Of a DNA stretch of 64,000 bases, positions 22,985 through 38,280 are shown in pieces. Position 1 is the stretch's first letter. Each line of letters begins with the position of its first letter. Position numbers and translations under genes: made by a program. The stretch is from Hydractinia symbiolongicarpus (lineage: Eukaryota; Cnidaria; Hydrozoa; Anthoathecata; Hydractiniidae): assembly GCF_029227915.1 (NCBI RefSeq), contig NC_079875.1, positions 22,127,001-22,191,000 on the forward strand, read 5' to 3'. The notes beneath the pieces are model-generated. The model was not told the origin of the DNA. It worked only from the letters and a program-made list of their open reading frames with translations, and did not search any database.

Positions 22985-25560
22985 CATGTTTTCCCATCTA
23001 AAAACTTTAGATAGCAAGATCGCAACGTTTCTCTATTTCATTTCTCAAATTCAGAACAGTGGACAAAGTTACCTTTGAAGCTCGATTGTCAAGTGAAATA
23101 AGTTTCGCCAACTGAGAATTATTCATTTTCAATAACATCGAACTGGTAAATAACAAAGCAGGCATAATGATGTAGATTTGCAATGCAACTTCACGAGTAA
23201 GCTTTGATCTTAGACGATTTAGTAGGTAGAGTTTATTTGAAAATTTTTTGTATACATTATTGAAGTGGTCTGCTAATGTGAGTGTTTGATCAAGCTGGGT
23301 ACCTAGATACTTGCAGTGGGTCGTTTATGAGATTTTGTATTCGTTATAATAGAGGTTTAAACTTCTGGATGAGATGTTCAGTTTTCTGTGCGTACCAAAT
23401 ATGATAGATTCAGTTTTTCCTTTACTGACATTCATAATAAATTCATATTCAGGAAAGTAATTCTGGACACTGGAAAGATCTTCATTCAGCATTTGATCAA
23501 GGGCAGTAATTGACTTTTCTGAACAATATAGAACTGTATTATCAGCGAACTGAACAATGTGTGAATTCGTGATCTTCAAAATCGTTAAAATATAATTAGA
23601 ACAGTATAAGCCCCAATATTGATCCTTGGGGTACTCCACAGACTATATGATTTAATTCCGATTTAACACCATCGATCTAGCAAAGCTGTTTTCTATTAAA
23701 CAAATAGTCCTTAAACCAATTTAGAGCGATGCCTTTAATGCCACAAGATCTCCATATCTCGAACAAGATGGCTTGACTAAGAGTATTTGTATTTGAGTAT
23801 AAAGCCTTTGACAAATTGACAAATAAACCTACAAAGTTATCTTTGTTAATAGACTTCCAAATGCTGACAGTAAGAAATACCGTCGCATGTTCGGTGAATC
23901 TGGATTTTCTGTAACCATATTGGTTTTTTGAAAAAAGTTCTTCTTTTTCAAGAAAATTGATTAGTTGATCATCTACAGCATGCTCTAAAATCTTTGAACA
24001 GACTGAAAGTACCGATATCGTTCTGTAATTTGATTTTAGAGAAGCGGCATGATTTTCGCCAACTTTTGGTCACTGGGAATCGAACTGGTTCTGAGTAATA
24101 AATTAATGATGAATGACAGGGGTGCAGAGATTTCAGAAGCAGCATCTTTTAACAAATTCGGAGGTATACCATTAGCACCGGTTGCTTTGTTTCGTTTCAA
24201 CGTAGCCAGTTGTTTTTTAACAAACAATTTGCTAACATACCCGAAGGTAAAAACATTTAGCGTCCTTTGATTGTTTTTCTTCGGGGTTTTTCCATCGTAA
24301 GGTGTTGTATAGGGAAGACAAGATCTTTAAGCTTTACCGCGCATGATAAAAGTGTTGACAAAACGAGTTTGCTTTATTATAAAGGGACTCTTTTATCAAT
24401 GGACAATGGATTGAGTGTAGGAAAGATGGTCTTGATTGTTTGCAAAAACTTTGACGGGTTGTTTTTATGTTCGATTAAAAGATCTTTTTGATACCGATTT
24501 TTGGCTATTCGAATATTGTTGTTACAGCGATTTTTTAAAGTGTTATACTCAGCAAAATCAGTTTAAGATTCACTTTGAAGAGCTTTGCGCAATGCTTTAT
24601 CTTGTTTGTCCATGACTTCCTTGATTTCAGTTGATAACCATTGACACGCTTACCTTTAATATTTTATGGATAATGGGAGCATGCTTAAAATACTTCCAAC
24701 CATAATCTACAGATGACATTTCACAGATAATTGACCAGTCATGTGTTTTCAAATCATTTTTGAATTGATCGGGGTTATAACGACTATAATTACGACATGT
24801 AATTTGACGCGGTGGAAATTTCTGATGTTTTATCTTTCTCACGCATCCCACACAATCATGATCACTAAGGCTCAGAGGTAAAACATCAACATGTGCGATT
24901 GTTTGTGAAATTAGATCTATCTTTTAAAACTCTTCTGGGCTTATTAAGAAATTGTTTGAATGATTGAACACTGAAAACTTTTCTTTTTGGTCGTCTCTTT
25001 TTAGATAGTTTATGTTAAGGTCTTCCAGGAGGATTGTTTCCATTGATTGGTCATTAACCACTTTTAACATTTTAGCGAGATCGGTAGCAAAATTTGGATT
25101 TGTGTAAGCGGAAGAATCAGGGGGTCGATATATTGAACATATGAGTAAATTTCTCTCTTTCAACACTAACTCAATCCAAATACATTCAATTTAGGTTTTT
25201 CTAAATCAAGCCTTCTTTTAAATTGAAGTCTGAAATATATATCGCAACACCTCCACCATTTCCATTTTTTCTTGGTTTTGAGACAAAACTATACTCCCAG
25301 ACTTAAAAATGATTATCCGAGAATAAAGAAGTTGTGTACGTTTCGGAGAGTATCAATATGCCGATATGTTTTGACAATAAAATCTCAATATTTGCATTAT
25401 TATTGACGTTTTTAGAGCAATATAATTATTCTGGTTGGAATTTATTTAGATTTGAAGAAAATAATTATTTCGAAAACGAGGCTATTCTTGGAAAGCTCGG
25501 CTATATAAAGGGTTTGACTGCAACTTTCAGCTCGGAATTGAAGCACTTAACGAACAGAAA
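22985..25560 (-). pseudogene. Decayed non-LTR retrotransposon (LINE): endonuclease plus reverse transcriptase
   Basis: On the minus strand, from high to low coordinates, fragments of an APE-type endonuclease appear at about 25300-24930 (NGNGGGVAIYI, ICSIYRPPDSS, ETILLEDLNINYLKRD). Reverse transcriptase follows at about 24330-23330: LKRNKATGANGIPPNLLKDA, then GVPQGSILG and the catalytic-region FADNTVLYCSE, where the usual ADD reads ADN. The frames are broken by several frameshifts and stops, so it is dead. The order EN then RT is that of APE-clade LINEs (CR1, L2 or Jockey type); the clade cannot be fixed by eye. Confidence 0.8.
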
Positions 25561-27553
25561 TATTTACGAAATTAAGTAATTTGTTCTACCTTTTGCTAAG
25601 GAACTTAGGGATAAGAATCATTTTTAGTATCGACCTCTTTAATTGAGTTTGGTATAATTAGGGAATTCGGGAAAGGTCTAAATTTTGAAGCAGAGTGTGA
25701 AGTTAAAAACTGCTACGAACATTTAATATTTTTTCCTTATGTTGACCATACCTCAACGGGTTGATCAAGAAAAGCTTTTAGTGGAACGCTTACCACTAAA
25801 TGAGAAGCCAACGATAGAACCGGTAGGTTTTTTTAAAAAAGTAACTTTTAATTTTACCGTGTATCAGTTATTTTTATCCACTTAAACTCAGGCGATCTAG
25901 AAATAGTTTGAGACAACCGCCTAAGATATTATTTCTATTCTCATGCTGAACGCTAAGCAGAAAGGATCGATTTACACTCTTATAGTCTCTGGCATGACTC
26001 GGTCGGGGTTTTGAACCCAAGAACGCTTTATCACAAGCCCACCAGTTGGTTAGGTATACGGAATAAGTTCCCGCGAAAGTTCAAAAATAATCGTGACACC
26101 ACGATGAGTGCTTAATATAGGTAAACAATGTCGCACAACCGTTTTTAGAGTGCTTACATCGGTGCGTCTCTTAGGCTCCATTTCCTTCGAAAAAAAAGTT
26201 TATCACAGAATAAATAAAAATAAAAACACGGGCAACAGTCCGTCATTACCTTTCCCGCATAAAACATTTACTTAGCAATTCTTTGTTGTAGAAAATTTTC
26301 AAATAAAATCCGAAAGTCTACCGTTGCAAAATACAGATACTGTTGTCCCATCAATAAACTTCAACTTTTGATAAAGTTTATATTACAACAGACTTAACAC
26401 AGGCCCGGCGGAGTAATTTTGAAAGTGGAGGGGCTAAATTAATTAGCAGGAAAGGAGGCCCGAACATGGTTAGGGCCGACAGGTTAAGAAAATTTTTTTA
26501 CATTTGGGCCCCTAGATTAGCTAAAAAATACTTCAAGTTCCAAAATATTGCGCTGAAAGCCTTCACAAAATGCAGGAGATTATATATAGAAACGCCATAT
26601 TTTATGTAAGATATATTTTCAAAAGAAGCAATAGTAATATCGAAGCAAAATAAAGATAATACAGAGAAAGGTTATAGTATATGATAACTACAAGTCCGCC
26701 TTTGTTAATTTTCCGAATACTCGCTTTCTGTTGTCGTCCGATTAAACAAATGCGTTGGCAATTTTGATCAGGTTTATAAAAACAACACTTGTATAAATGT
26801 AGCACACAGAATATATATAAATATATATGTTGACAATTAATAATTGATTAAACATATGATAACCTTCACGCTTTAGCCAGAGGCAGCTAACATCAGACAC
26901 AACCACTTGGCTTACACAACAAGTTTTTTATATCAAAATATATACCTCCAAAAAAGAATAGAATTAAATAAGGCTAGCTAGCTAGTCGGTTTTAGGATGC
27001 TTCCTTCAAAAATCGCTTGTGGTCGAAATTTTAAAATTGTTTTTTTTTTTTAGATTTATGTATGGCCAAAAAGCGTGACAATATATTTATAAATAAAATA
27101 AATACAAAACTTTTAGAAAACATAAATCTCTAAAAAGGCTCTGCAAACCTCCTTCAAAATGGACTTCACGTTGTACTTATTAACGTAACGGATCACAAAG
27201 CGTACAAGGGGTTCATAATTAAAATAGCGTAGTCTAATTTTACGACTTTTAATAATTTCATGATACTTCAGATTTCTTCTTAGTGTATATAGTGCTCTAA
27301 TTTTGAAGTCATAAATAAGTAGCAATTTTCAATAATTTTTCTTTCTGATTTATCATGTATACAATAGGGTGTATCGTGTTTCCATAAAATCACCGATGAT
27401 ATTTATTTCTCGAGAAAACTGGTATCTAATATTTTTCTATAGTTGTTAGCTGGAGATTGCTAAGATGAAAAACAGTCAAAATGATTGCGCATACTTTATT
27501 GGACATTTTCCTTACATGGCGTTAATATTTTTATGTAGTAAAGCACTTTCACT
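25561..27553. other. Intergenic, repeat debris only
   Basis: A weak tRNA-like stretch on the minus strand (about 25995-26060, B-box-like GGTTCAAAACC) and a GC-richer repeat fragment (CAGGCCCGGCGGAG) near 26400-26520. No gene. Confidence 0.35.
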
Positions 27554-27930
27554 CTAGTCGATAAAGCCCGTGAAGAATTCCACTTAGGCAGAGAGACAAT
27601 AAAAAATAGGTTGTTTTGGATTTTTTGCTGATGTCAGCAGTGCAGATACAAAATAAATTTTTCGGAATTAAGTATATTCTTTGCCTGTAATGTGTAATGT
27701 GTAGAGGTTGAAACACTGATCAAATTATGTATAGGATCATCATATGTTTTTGACGAACGCATAAGGAGATATAAGGGTTTAAAAATTTAAAAGACCCGTA
27801 AAGACGCACTATTTTTTTTTAGTTTGTAAACCTGTTGCCTTCATCGTATAGATCTTAAAACGCCGATAAAAAAAATGTATAGGATCATGTATCTTTGACA
27901 AACGGTTGCATGCAGAGATAAATACCAACC
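27554..27930 (-). mobile_element. Helitron-like relic of the 4-kb family
   Basis: Reverse-complement relative of 4340-4728. The 3' end CTAG lies at 27554-27557, next to TATCGAC-type spacer and a decayed hairpin (GTGGAATTCTTCAC). Internal matches include TGCTGAC(A)TCAGCA and ATGATCCTATACAT. The 5' end was not found. Confidence 0.6.
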
Positions 27931-27998
27931 AGAAGTTTTACCAAGGTGCTAAACGCTATTAAAATGATTTTCATGCATCACAACATAATTACTGCATT

Positions 27999-28372
27999 CT
28001 TTTTATTCTTATTATTCTTATTATTCTTATTGTTATTATTATTGTTATTATTATTGTTATTGTTATTGTTATTGTTATTGTTATTGTTATTGTTATTGTT
28101 ATTGTTATTGTTATTGTTATTGTTATTGTTATTGTTATTGTTATTGTTATTGTTATTGTTATTGTTATTGTTATTGTTATTGTTATTGTTATTGTTATTG
28201 TTATTATTGTTATTATTGTTATTGTTATTGTTATTATTATTATTGTTATTGTTATTGTTATTATTATTCTTATTGTTTTTATTATTGTTATTGTTATTAT
28301 TATTGTTATTGTTATTATTATTGTTATTATTATTATTGTTATTATTGTTATTGTTATTGTTATTGTTATTAA
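27999..28372. repeat. TTATTG/TTATTA hexanucleotide microsatellite, ~370 bp
   Basis: A nearly uninterrupted run of TTATTG with TTATTA and TTATTC variants. The plus frame reads as a poly-Leu ORF, which is an artefact. This length is unusual among the simple repeats here. Confidence 0.95.
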
Positions 28373-31300
28373 AACTATTTACCCAGGATGACCTCTTTAG
28401 TTCCTATTGGTTGGCTGGGTAGCTACAAAAGTATTGACTCTGAATTGTTTCCTGGAAGTAGCGACGGGAAAACATGTTTTAGCAAATATTAACATGAAAA
28501 GTGCTAATAAAAACTACACTTTAGCTCCTCTTATGCGTTTCCTGTATTACAATTAAACCTGTTGACAACGACTCTCAGTCAAATCAATATTTTATAATGG
28601 CCGACATGACTGTTGGCATAATTATAACTTAAAGTTAGTCAGCAATATATTTGGCATTAATGTATTTTTAAAATTGAAAATTTTAAGTAAAATTAATAAA
28701 ATAAGTGACCATTAAAGACCTGGTCAGGATTACAAATATTGATCTTGAATTTATTTATTTTTTGCATAAATTTATGGGCGGTTCAATTTACATGGCACAC
28801 CTTTGTACTCCCGTGATTTCCTTAAATCCTTTGACGCCATTCCTAATTAAAAATCTAAAACATATTCACTTGATGAAAACTAATTTAAAAGGTTAAAAAA
28901 GGTTAAAAGGTTATTTTTAATTGATTTACTTCTTCATATAATAAGCTGATGTGAATGACCATTTGTACGGATGCCAACACCACAAAGCTAGATATCTAAA
29001 TAACATCACATCTTCTCAATTGAATTTAATAAATTTAAAATTTCTCTTTAAATACTAACCAAAAAAACTACTCGATAACAATTAAACTAAATTACTAAAA
29101 CTAATATTCAAATGCTTCACAAAAAACAAAAAAAATTCGGGTTTGACTTTTAGAAAACTTCTTTGTATTAAAATAAAAAAACACAACATTGTGAATACAT
29201 AGTCAACCTAGAAATTGTTGCTCAAGCGAGCAAAAGATTAGTTTGAATGCAGGTAAACATCAAACAAATTTATGAGAGTTTGTAAAGACGAGGAAAAGAA
29301 ACACAATGGTTGGAATAAGCCGGAAGTTCAAATAAGCGGGGATCAGAATACTTGGGATTCGACACTCTGGATTTGACACTCAGAATTGCACATCAAGTCC
29401 GTCGTTTATCCTTTCAACTTTTACTGGTATTTTTCACTTGGTTTTAATTTTAAATCATTTACTTTTACGTATGTCTCTTGAAGCACTGTTTATCATGACA
29501 CAATACGAGATGCAGACACAAGTTTTCTATTTATTCAGATTCATCAGCAATTTCAGTCTTTTTTTTTATCTATTTTATTTTTGGATGGACATGGTAATTT
29601 TGTTTATCTTTTATTAAGTTTAACAACTCCGATTTTAGAAAATGCTACCACACATTGATCCTTAGAATGCAAACTACACAATAGACAATGGTTTCATATC
29701 GCAGTACCTGTTTGAATTGGGAACAAAGAAGGTCACACTTCAATTTACTGAAGCTTCTGTTATTCATGACGGAAAACTGAGTTTTTCTGATTTATATTGT
29801 TTTTTTAATGTGCAACACAATTCAATTTTGACAGTCATATCGCATATTCAATTCGATTCAATAAAAGAAAAAATATGGTTAATGGTAATAGCTGAACCTA
29901 TATTCTTGGGTAGAATTTTTTTACAAAAAAATAACCATAATCGATTTTTCACACGTAGAAAATAGGATGGAGCTGTCTTGAAAATTCGGTAGTAAATAAT
30001 GACAACAATTTTTGTTTTGTCATTAGGTTCAAGATAATATTGATGAAGGGTTTCAATCTAGTGGATATTTTTATGAACATATAAGTATACCATAATTTAA
30101 AGGGGTAAAAGTTAAGTATGAAAGCCTCGTTTGTACGGAGCGCTGTTCTTCTTGTAGCATGTGCTTAGAATGATTTCCAGGATTTTTGAATTAGTAGACG
30201 AAAAAACATGCTAAAAATTATGGTAACGTTTAAAATCTTGATCTTTTCAGCTTGATAATGTTTTAGAGTGTTCTAGAATTAGTCCAAAAAAACGGATTTA
30301 TTTTCCTTAAATTTTGCCTAACTGAACATGAAAAAGATGCTGAAGATAAAAGATGTGAATAGCATGTCGTTGCGCAATGCAGAATTGGCTATAATTAGGA
30401 GTGGGTTAAAGTATGCGGAGGAGGAGGAAAGAAAACCAACACATTACAAAATCTGTTGTGGAAAACGGCAGTTGCCATACCATTTCTTGAAATGGCAAAA
30501 CAGAGTCGCCTGTAAAATGCAGATCAAAGGCTGCAAAAGTTTTACTTAGGCAGATATGTAGGGCGGGTGAGGAACGTTGAAAATGGGCTGGTCGGAATTT
30601 TTGAGATGTCCGCATCATGAAACAGTTAACGAGACGAACCGGAACGGTCCAGGAAATCAAGAAAATAGGACATGCTGACGTCAGCAGGATTTATCACAGT
30701 TTAATGTTTCATATCTAACCAAACAACCTTTTTGTGCGGGAGAACGGGATTAAATAACAATACTATTCTGATTTCAAGAAAAAATCAGGAAAAGACGCAG
30801 TTAGCTGTAAAGAACACAAAGAAGCTTTTCACGGCTAATTATACTAAGCATAGTGTTTAATTATCCTGCATCGGCTAGCTATATATATTCTGTTACAGGC
30901 TAATCATCAGTTCACCCTGACTGTTCGCTGCTAACAACAATAAACTTTTGTCATGTTTCGTCAACTTTTCTGCAAAAATTATAACAAAAATCCTGTGTGA
31001 ATATATATCTTTTTATTTGCTTAAAGGGACGGTATTTAAACTATTTTTTGATCTATTGGATATTTCTTTTTGAAACTTTGTCACAAAGTTTTACTACTAA
31101 AATAAATATCTCAGAGAAAAAAAAATCAAAAAAATTAATTATGCACATAATTAATGAGGAAAAAGTATGACAAACCAATAAAAGCGTGGCAAAAATAACT
31201 AAAGAAATAATTGAGTAAACGTTTTGAAAGTCTCTCTAAATATCAAGAATACATTGAAGAATTGATTGAACCTCTAACATGTTTCAATATTTACTAATTT

Positions 31301-31507
31301 TATAAATAATAATTTGATAAAGAACAGTGAAAGGTAGTTGGAACATTAGAGGTTCAGTCAATGCAGCTCAATGATTTGATGCTAACCTGAAAATTTTAAG
31401 TCAATCCGGTAACGGTTCTAAAGTTATCTTTGACGGGAGTAAAAAAAGACAAGACGTTTTGAGAAAATTAACCGTAAAAAATGACTGTAAAAATTGTAAA
31501 ATTTGAT
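28373..31507. other. Intergenic, no supported gene
   Basis: Frames at 28705-28896, 29717-29965, 30328-30549 (plus) and 30406-30660 (minus) have no recognisable domain, signal peptide or splice structure. One CTGACGTCAGCA motif lies near 30675. Confidence 0.35.
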
Positions 31508-32046
31508 TTAAGACTTTCCATTACAATACTTTTTACCACCCTCAGTCTCCAAATCATGATCCTCAAAACTTTTCTTGAAGCTTCTAAGTTTCTTTCTCCT
31601 CTTTTTTGTTGTTTCTTTACTTGTTTTATCTGAATGATAGATGCGCCGTCTCATTAAACGCACAATACCGTGACGAGTGAAATATCCAACTTTCATGTTT
31701 AATCATTTCATTATGTCAATAACATCGTGTCCACCGTCATTATATTGTAAGACAGCACCACTACTTTATTTCCTGCCACCGAGGTCTTGTGACAACGTTT
31801 GCAGTTTAACTGATTCAGTGCCTCGTTAAGATTTTGTGTCTGACCATGAAGGCAACGCTTCAGAAGCTTGTCTGCCCCAAGATCAACATGAGAAAGGATT
31901 GGATTCAGGACTTCTACTACTGCAGGGCGGAATATTGATACTGGGCTTATAGTTAGCTCTATTCTCCTCTGTCTTCCAAGCTCTTCTAGTAATTGCCGTA
32001 CACAGAACCACATGAAGAGTACACTAACTCTCTTCAGATTAGTCAT
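31508..32046 (-). pseudogene. Mutator-like transposase domain relic (C-terminal part)
   Basis: Reading the minus strand, the upper frame (32046-31711) contains RPAVVEVLNPILSHVDLGA and then CLHGQTQNLNEALNQL and CKRCHKTSVAG. These follow the pattern of the domain known as the Mutator-like transposase domain of animal genomes (ILEVLKPIF, CLHGKTQN, NESLN, KRCPKT). The matching frame then shifts by one: LQYNDGGHDVID continues in another frame and, after a stop, links to the 62-codon ORF at 31696-31508 with its basic KKRRKKLRSFKKSF tail. Frameshift and stops make it a pseudogene. The family assignment is from memory of the motif pattern. Confidence 0.65.
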
Positions 32047-32635
32047 TAAATTGGCAAAGATTAAAATGAAGAATTCCTATTGGCTTTCAAAAAAATAGAA
32101 ATTTTCCGAGGCTTAGCGTTGACATAAACTAAACAGGGTCCGGACTCTGGGCTGTCCCTATCTATCTCTTTATCTCTCCAAGCGATTTTAAAGATTCCGC
32201 CTTTGCCGGCGGAAATCAAAAAGCTGTAAATCATTATGATTTTAAGAATTGATTGCATTTTCTTTGATTTATTTTGGTACATCGACTTGAGAATTTATAA
32301 TTATTAAGATTTCGGATTACATCCGAGATCTTATTAAAACGAGCTATCTTTTTCTTTTCCTCTTCTTCGACCGATATTTTACCTGATTGCCGCAACGTCA
32401 CGACTTTTAAAGTCCGACTTTGCCCCGTGTCCCCGCTCTACGCCGGCTGTGTTCGTATCTTGATATTCGTGAAATTGGAAAAGAATGAAGACTCCGTTAC
32501 GAATTTGATCACAAAATGTTGGTATAGACTAATATTTTAATATTAATTGATAAGCTATGCTAGATACTCCTTTAAATTTTCATTTCCAGTTATGTTTTTA
32601 ACGAGGCTGATTTTGTTCAACTAAACCAAGCTCTA
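32047..32635. other. No supported gene
   Basis: A 73-codon minus frame (32282-32061) lies just upstream of the transposase relic but shows no recognisable domain. It may be further transposon debris. Confidence 0.3.
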
Positions 32636-33515
32636 GGGGTTAAGGTACGAGTCGTTCCTTTTGAGGGACCGAGTTCGCAATATTGATTATACTCCAGCTT
32701 TTTCACTAATCTGCAAAGCGAAGTGTTTTGAAGTGAAGAGAAATATTTGGTTGGGTAATTATTTAACTGCCTAAATTTCAGTTCTATCAACGTTTAAGAT
32801 ATTCTCTTCATTGTGTCTATGTTTTCACATATTAAGATGAAAATATCATCACGTTTGCTAGCCCTGTATAAATCTAAAACAAACCAATTTTAAGATTTCA
32901 GCTACAAACGTAGATTTCAAGGCAGCATCCTGCTGGAACCTAGCTTTATTTATTCTTATTCTTTTAAAGCTTGGTTAATTATTATTTATTTTTATGCTGG
33001 GGTTGTAACTCTTCAGCTACCTCTGACTGAACAGTAGACGTACCCAAATGCAGTTTGGCTAGCTGCAACAAAATCTTTAATCGATATTTATGCTAAATCA
33101 AAAAAAAATTGAAGCAAAATTGTTTGGCTGGCGCCTGGCAAACGCCGCGGGAATACGATCAGATCCTACTCTTTCGCCTGGTCGCTGTGAACAGACGAAA
33201 TGTTTCCACGAGCATCTGATTCTGAAGTCTGATCGACTTGCGTTTTACTGCTTTGGGCTACTTTAACTTATGACCCTCGCTTTGCCCGCTAACAGTAAAG
33301 CGTTGGTTTGTTCTAGCCTGTATCTCCATGCACTGCATGACACAAGTTGCCAGTTCAAGACAATACCATGGGATGATACGTGTTTATTTGAAATGACGGA
33401 ACAAGATTGTAGAAGTTCTGTGCAAAACAGTCTACTGGCAACCTCAAACGGTATAAGAAACAAAATTGCACACGAACAAGAACCCAAAATCTTTTAGCCT
33501 GCAAGGGCTTTTCAT
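32636..33515 (+). repeat. Long interspersed repeat, copy C (internally deleted)
   Basis: Matches copy A at both ends (32636-33080 to 7877-8300; 33205-33515 to 9480-9815) but lacks the ~1.2-kb middle with the tandem units. Begins with the same tRNA-like GGTTAAGGTACGAG start. Opposing frames of ~75 codons in 33263-33497 are conserved only as repeat sequence. Confidence 0.65.
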
Positions 33516-36384
33516 TTTATCATTTGCAAACATAAAGACCAAAAAATACACAAAAGGAATTTATTTTAAAAGGTTACAATAAAAATATTAAAGAGCACAT
33601 TGCTATTTGCATCAGATAAAAAATATAAGTACTCCCTCCTTAAAGATGAGTAATTGTAATTCTGGCTTCTTTTAAACACATATTTGTGGCAACTAGAAAT
33701 TGGCATAGGCTAAGCATTGATGAAAGGATTAATATTTGTTCTAATGAGAGCAATAATTGCAGTACACTCAACTATGTAGAGTTCAGCATGAATTAGAAAT
33801 TAATTAGTCCACCACATCATTCAGAAACTATCAAACAAACCATAACGATGATTGCAATTGACTTGTATAAAAACTTTCGGAAACTTAGTGGGAAGGAGAT
33901 TAATTTTCGTTCCTATTCACATCAACAGAGGAAGTATCTGAGTTGCAGTATGGCGATGGGAAATCTGATGAAATGTTTATAAAATAAACGTTAATGAGCT
34001 CTTAATAGATAATTTAAAGACATGGTTTGTTGCCATTTTTAAAAAAAATAAAAAAGTGCGTTTCTAGCACTAATACTGATACTTGCTTTTTTGTTGACAA
34101 AAAAAATAATTTCTATTTCTATTGTAGCTACGAAATAAAATTTTAAAACTCACTAAAAAAGTTTCTTCCAATTAACGCGACTTTTAACTATTGTCACCCA
34201 TAATTTCTATTTTATAGCCATTCGAATTCTGAGACATAATTTCATCAGGAAGTTTAAACGGACTTAAATAAATTGAATAAATATGTCACGATTTATGACA
34301 ATACTCTACGCAGCGCTCTTGTTTTTTCGACAAAACGTGTTTCGTTCACTTTGGCGATATCCCAAGCTCTCGATATCTTGAACACTTCCCAATCCCTTTG
34401 AAAGTCCGGGTAGTGCAAGTATTGTAAAAAAAAGTAAAACGCAATATTTAACGTTTTTATTGGTTTCATTCATTCATTCTTTTATGCATTCTTTTGTCCT
34501 TCAAATCCGTTGTACATATAATTACCAACAAGCAAATGGATTAAGTTAAAGTACGTTTCGTTGTCTATGAGGGCTATTTCCAAGGAGAAACCATCGAAAA
34601 GTGTTATAGTCAGCTTGGATCACGTACGTGGGTTGAGAAACAAAAAGACCTTTCATTAACCCACTTTTGTGCTACTTTCGAGAAGAGTATCGCAATTCAA
34701 CATATACCAAGTTAAAAACAGAGTTTTATTTATTTTAACATCCCGTTGGCAGGATATGCTACAGTAAAATTATTAAAGGTTGCGCAAGGAATAAAGGTTC
34801 ATTTTTTGAAAACAATAACTTGTCCTATTCATTGCACACTCTTTTGGATGAAGGATTTACTTTTTTTCTGATTTTAATTACATTTTGCACAAATGACGTC
34901 AACGGAATGTGATTGTGGATTAGATTATTATTCTCCCACTGAAATGGTAATTGCTCAATTTACAAATTATATTATACCATGACTAACATATTATGTTTGG
35001 AAAAGAATGTCCGCTGTTGTATATTTCTCTTTCCGTTTATACGAATAAAACGAAAAATTTCCCGGTGCAAATTTTTGCATTAGATATTATTGCACAACAT
35101 AAATAATTTGATAAAAAAAAGAGGTTACTATCGCTACTGCGATACCATTTTTACTTAAAAAGACAGACAAAAACGGGTATTATTAATATAGAGACGACTT
35201 CTTGAACTGAATGACCTTATTCAACTCTTTTCTATTCTAATTCTCCTCCCATGTGATAACAAACATTTCTTTTTAATTTTTCGTAATGTGGTGTCTCTTC
35301 TGTCACTTCCAGAACCCCTGCCTTGGTCATTCGGAGCCTCCCAGAGAACTCGGCCTGAGTAAGTGAGATTTGTCCCTCATAGTTAAGATTATTCTTTTCA
35401 AGTTATTCTTAAAACAATCACCAAATGAAGAAAGACAATATTTGCAAGCAATAGCAAACAAAGAATTATTAAGAATGATATTATTTATCAAAATATTTCA
35501 GTTATATATCAATAGATTATAGCACATATTTGTAATATACATGTGATTTAACCCAAAGATATAAAATACACGAATTTCTCATAAAAATTAATATTGGATA
35601 AATTTTCCATGTTACTACAACTTGCCAAGAATTTAGTCCCAGGACCAAACATTTATCCTGTGTCGGATGTTTCCCCGAAATATGTAAAATAAATGTTAGG
35701 AATTTTGCTTACTAAAAAAAATACAGCCAAAAAATAATTATAGGCTGGAACAATCCTCGTCCTAGCATAAATAGGGTTAACGAGTGTAATTATAGACTAA
35801 TGTGCACTCTATTATAGGGGCGGCATTTTGAATATAACCCTGAGGATGTATTAACCCAGACTCCAAAAACTAACGATTAAAGATAATTAGTCAGAAAACT
35901 TTTTTTGACGGTTTATTGAATATTAATCTACACAGACTCTTTAACCTTCTGCAGCGTTCTTACCAAAAAATATAGAAAATCTTCAAATTCGCCTCGATTT
36001 TTTCTACTGAATACTGCTTTATGCCCCTCCCCCTCTACAACCTGGATTGTGTCGACTTTGGGGGAAGTGTGTCTTTTTATTTCTTTCGACATTCAGTAAC
36101 CAAAATCTTTTTTTTATTCTGCATATAGACAACGGGTTGTGTTAATTAAACAACAAGGCATCGAGTTCAGCTAAATATTTTTATATTTATATTTCTTGTT
36201 AAAAATCGTATTTCAGAGCTTTATAAAAATTTACATTGTTTCACATAAGTATATACATATTCATAAATATATGCCGTTACGGCGTCGGTTGTAATGTCTT
36301 TCTTTAATTCACGAAAAAATATTTTGTATCTCCTGATCCAATCTTTCAGTATGTGTGTCAAAAGACCCAGGGGGAGGGGGGAGT
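33516..36384. other. Intergenic; one Helitron 5' end fragment
   Basis: No gene is seen. At about 35163-35197 a minus-strand TCTCTATATTAATAATACCCG followed by GTCTGTC resembles a 5' end of the array elements at 17 kb; its 3' end is not recognisable. Confidence 0.4.

Positions 36385-38280
<1,896 letters not shown>

Noticed and set aside
27946-28422. 158-codon poly-leucine frame
   Set aside because: It is the TTATTG microsatellite read in one frame.
33263-33497. Opposed 75-codon frames
   Set aside because: They lie in the three-copy interspersed repeat; the equivalent frames in other copies are broken.
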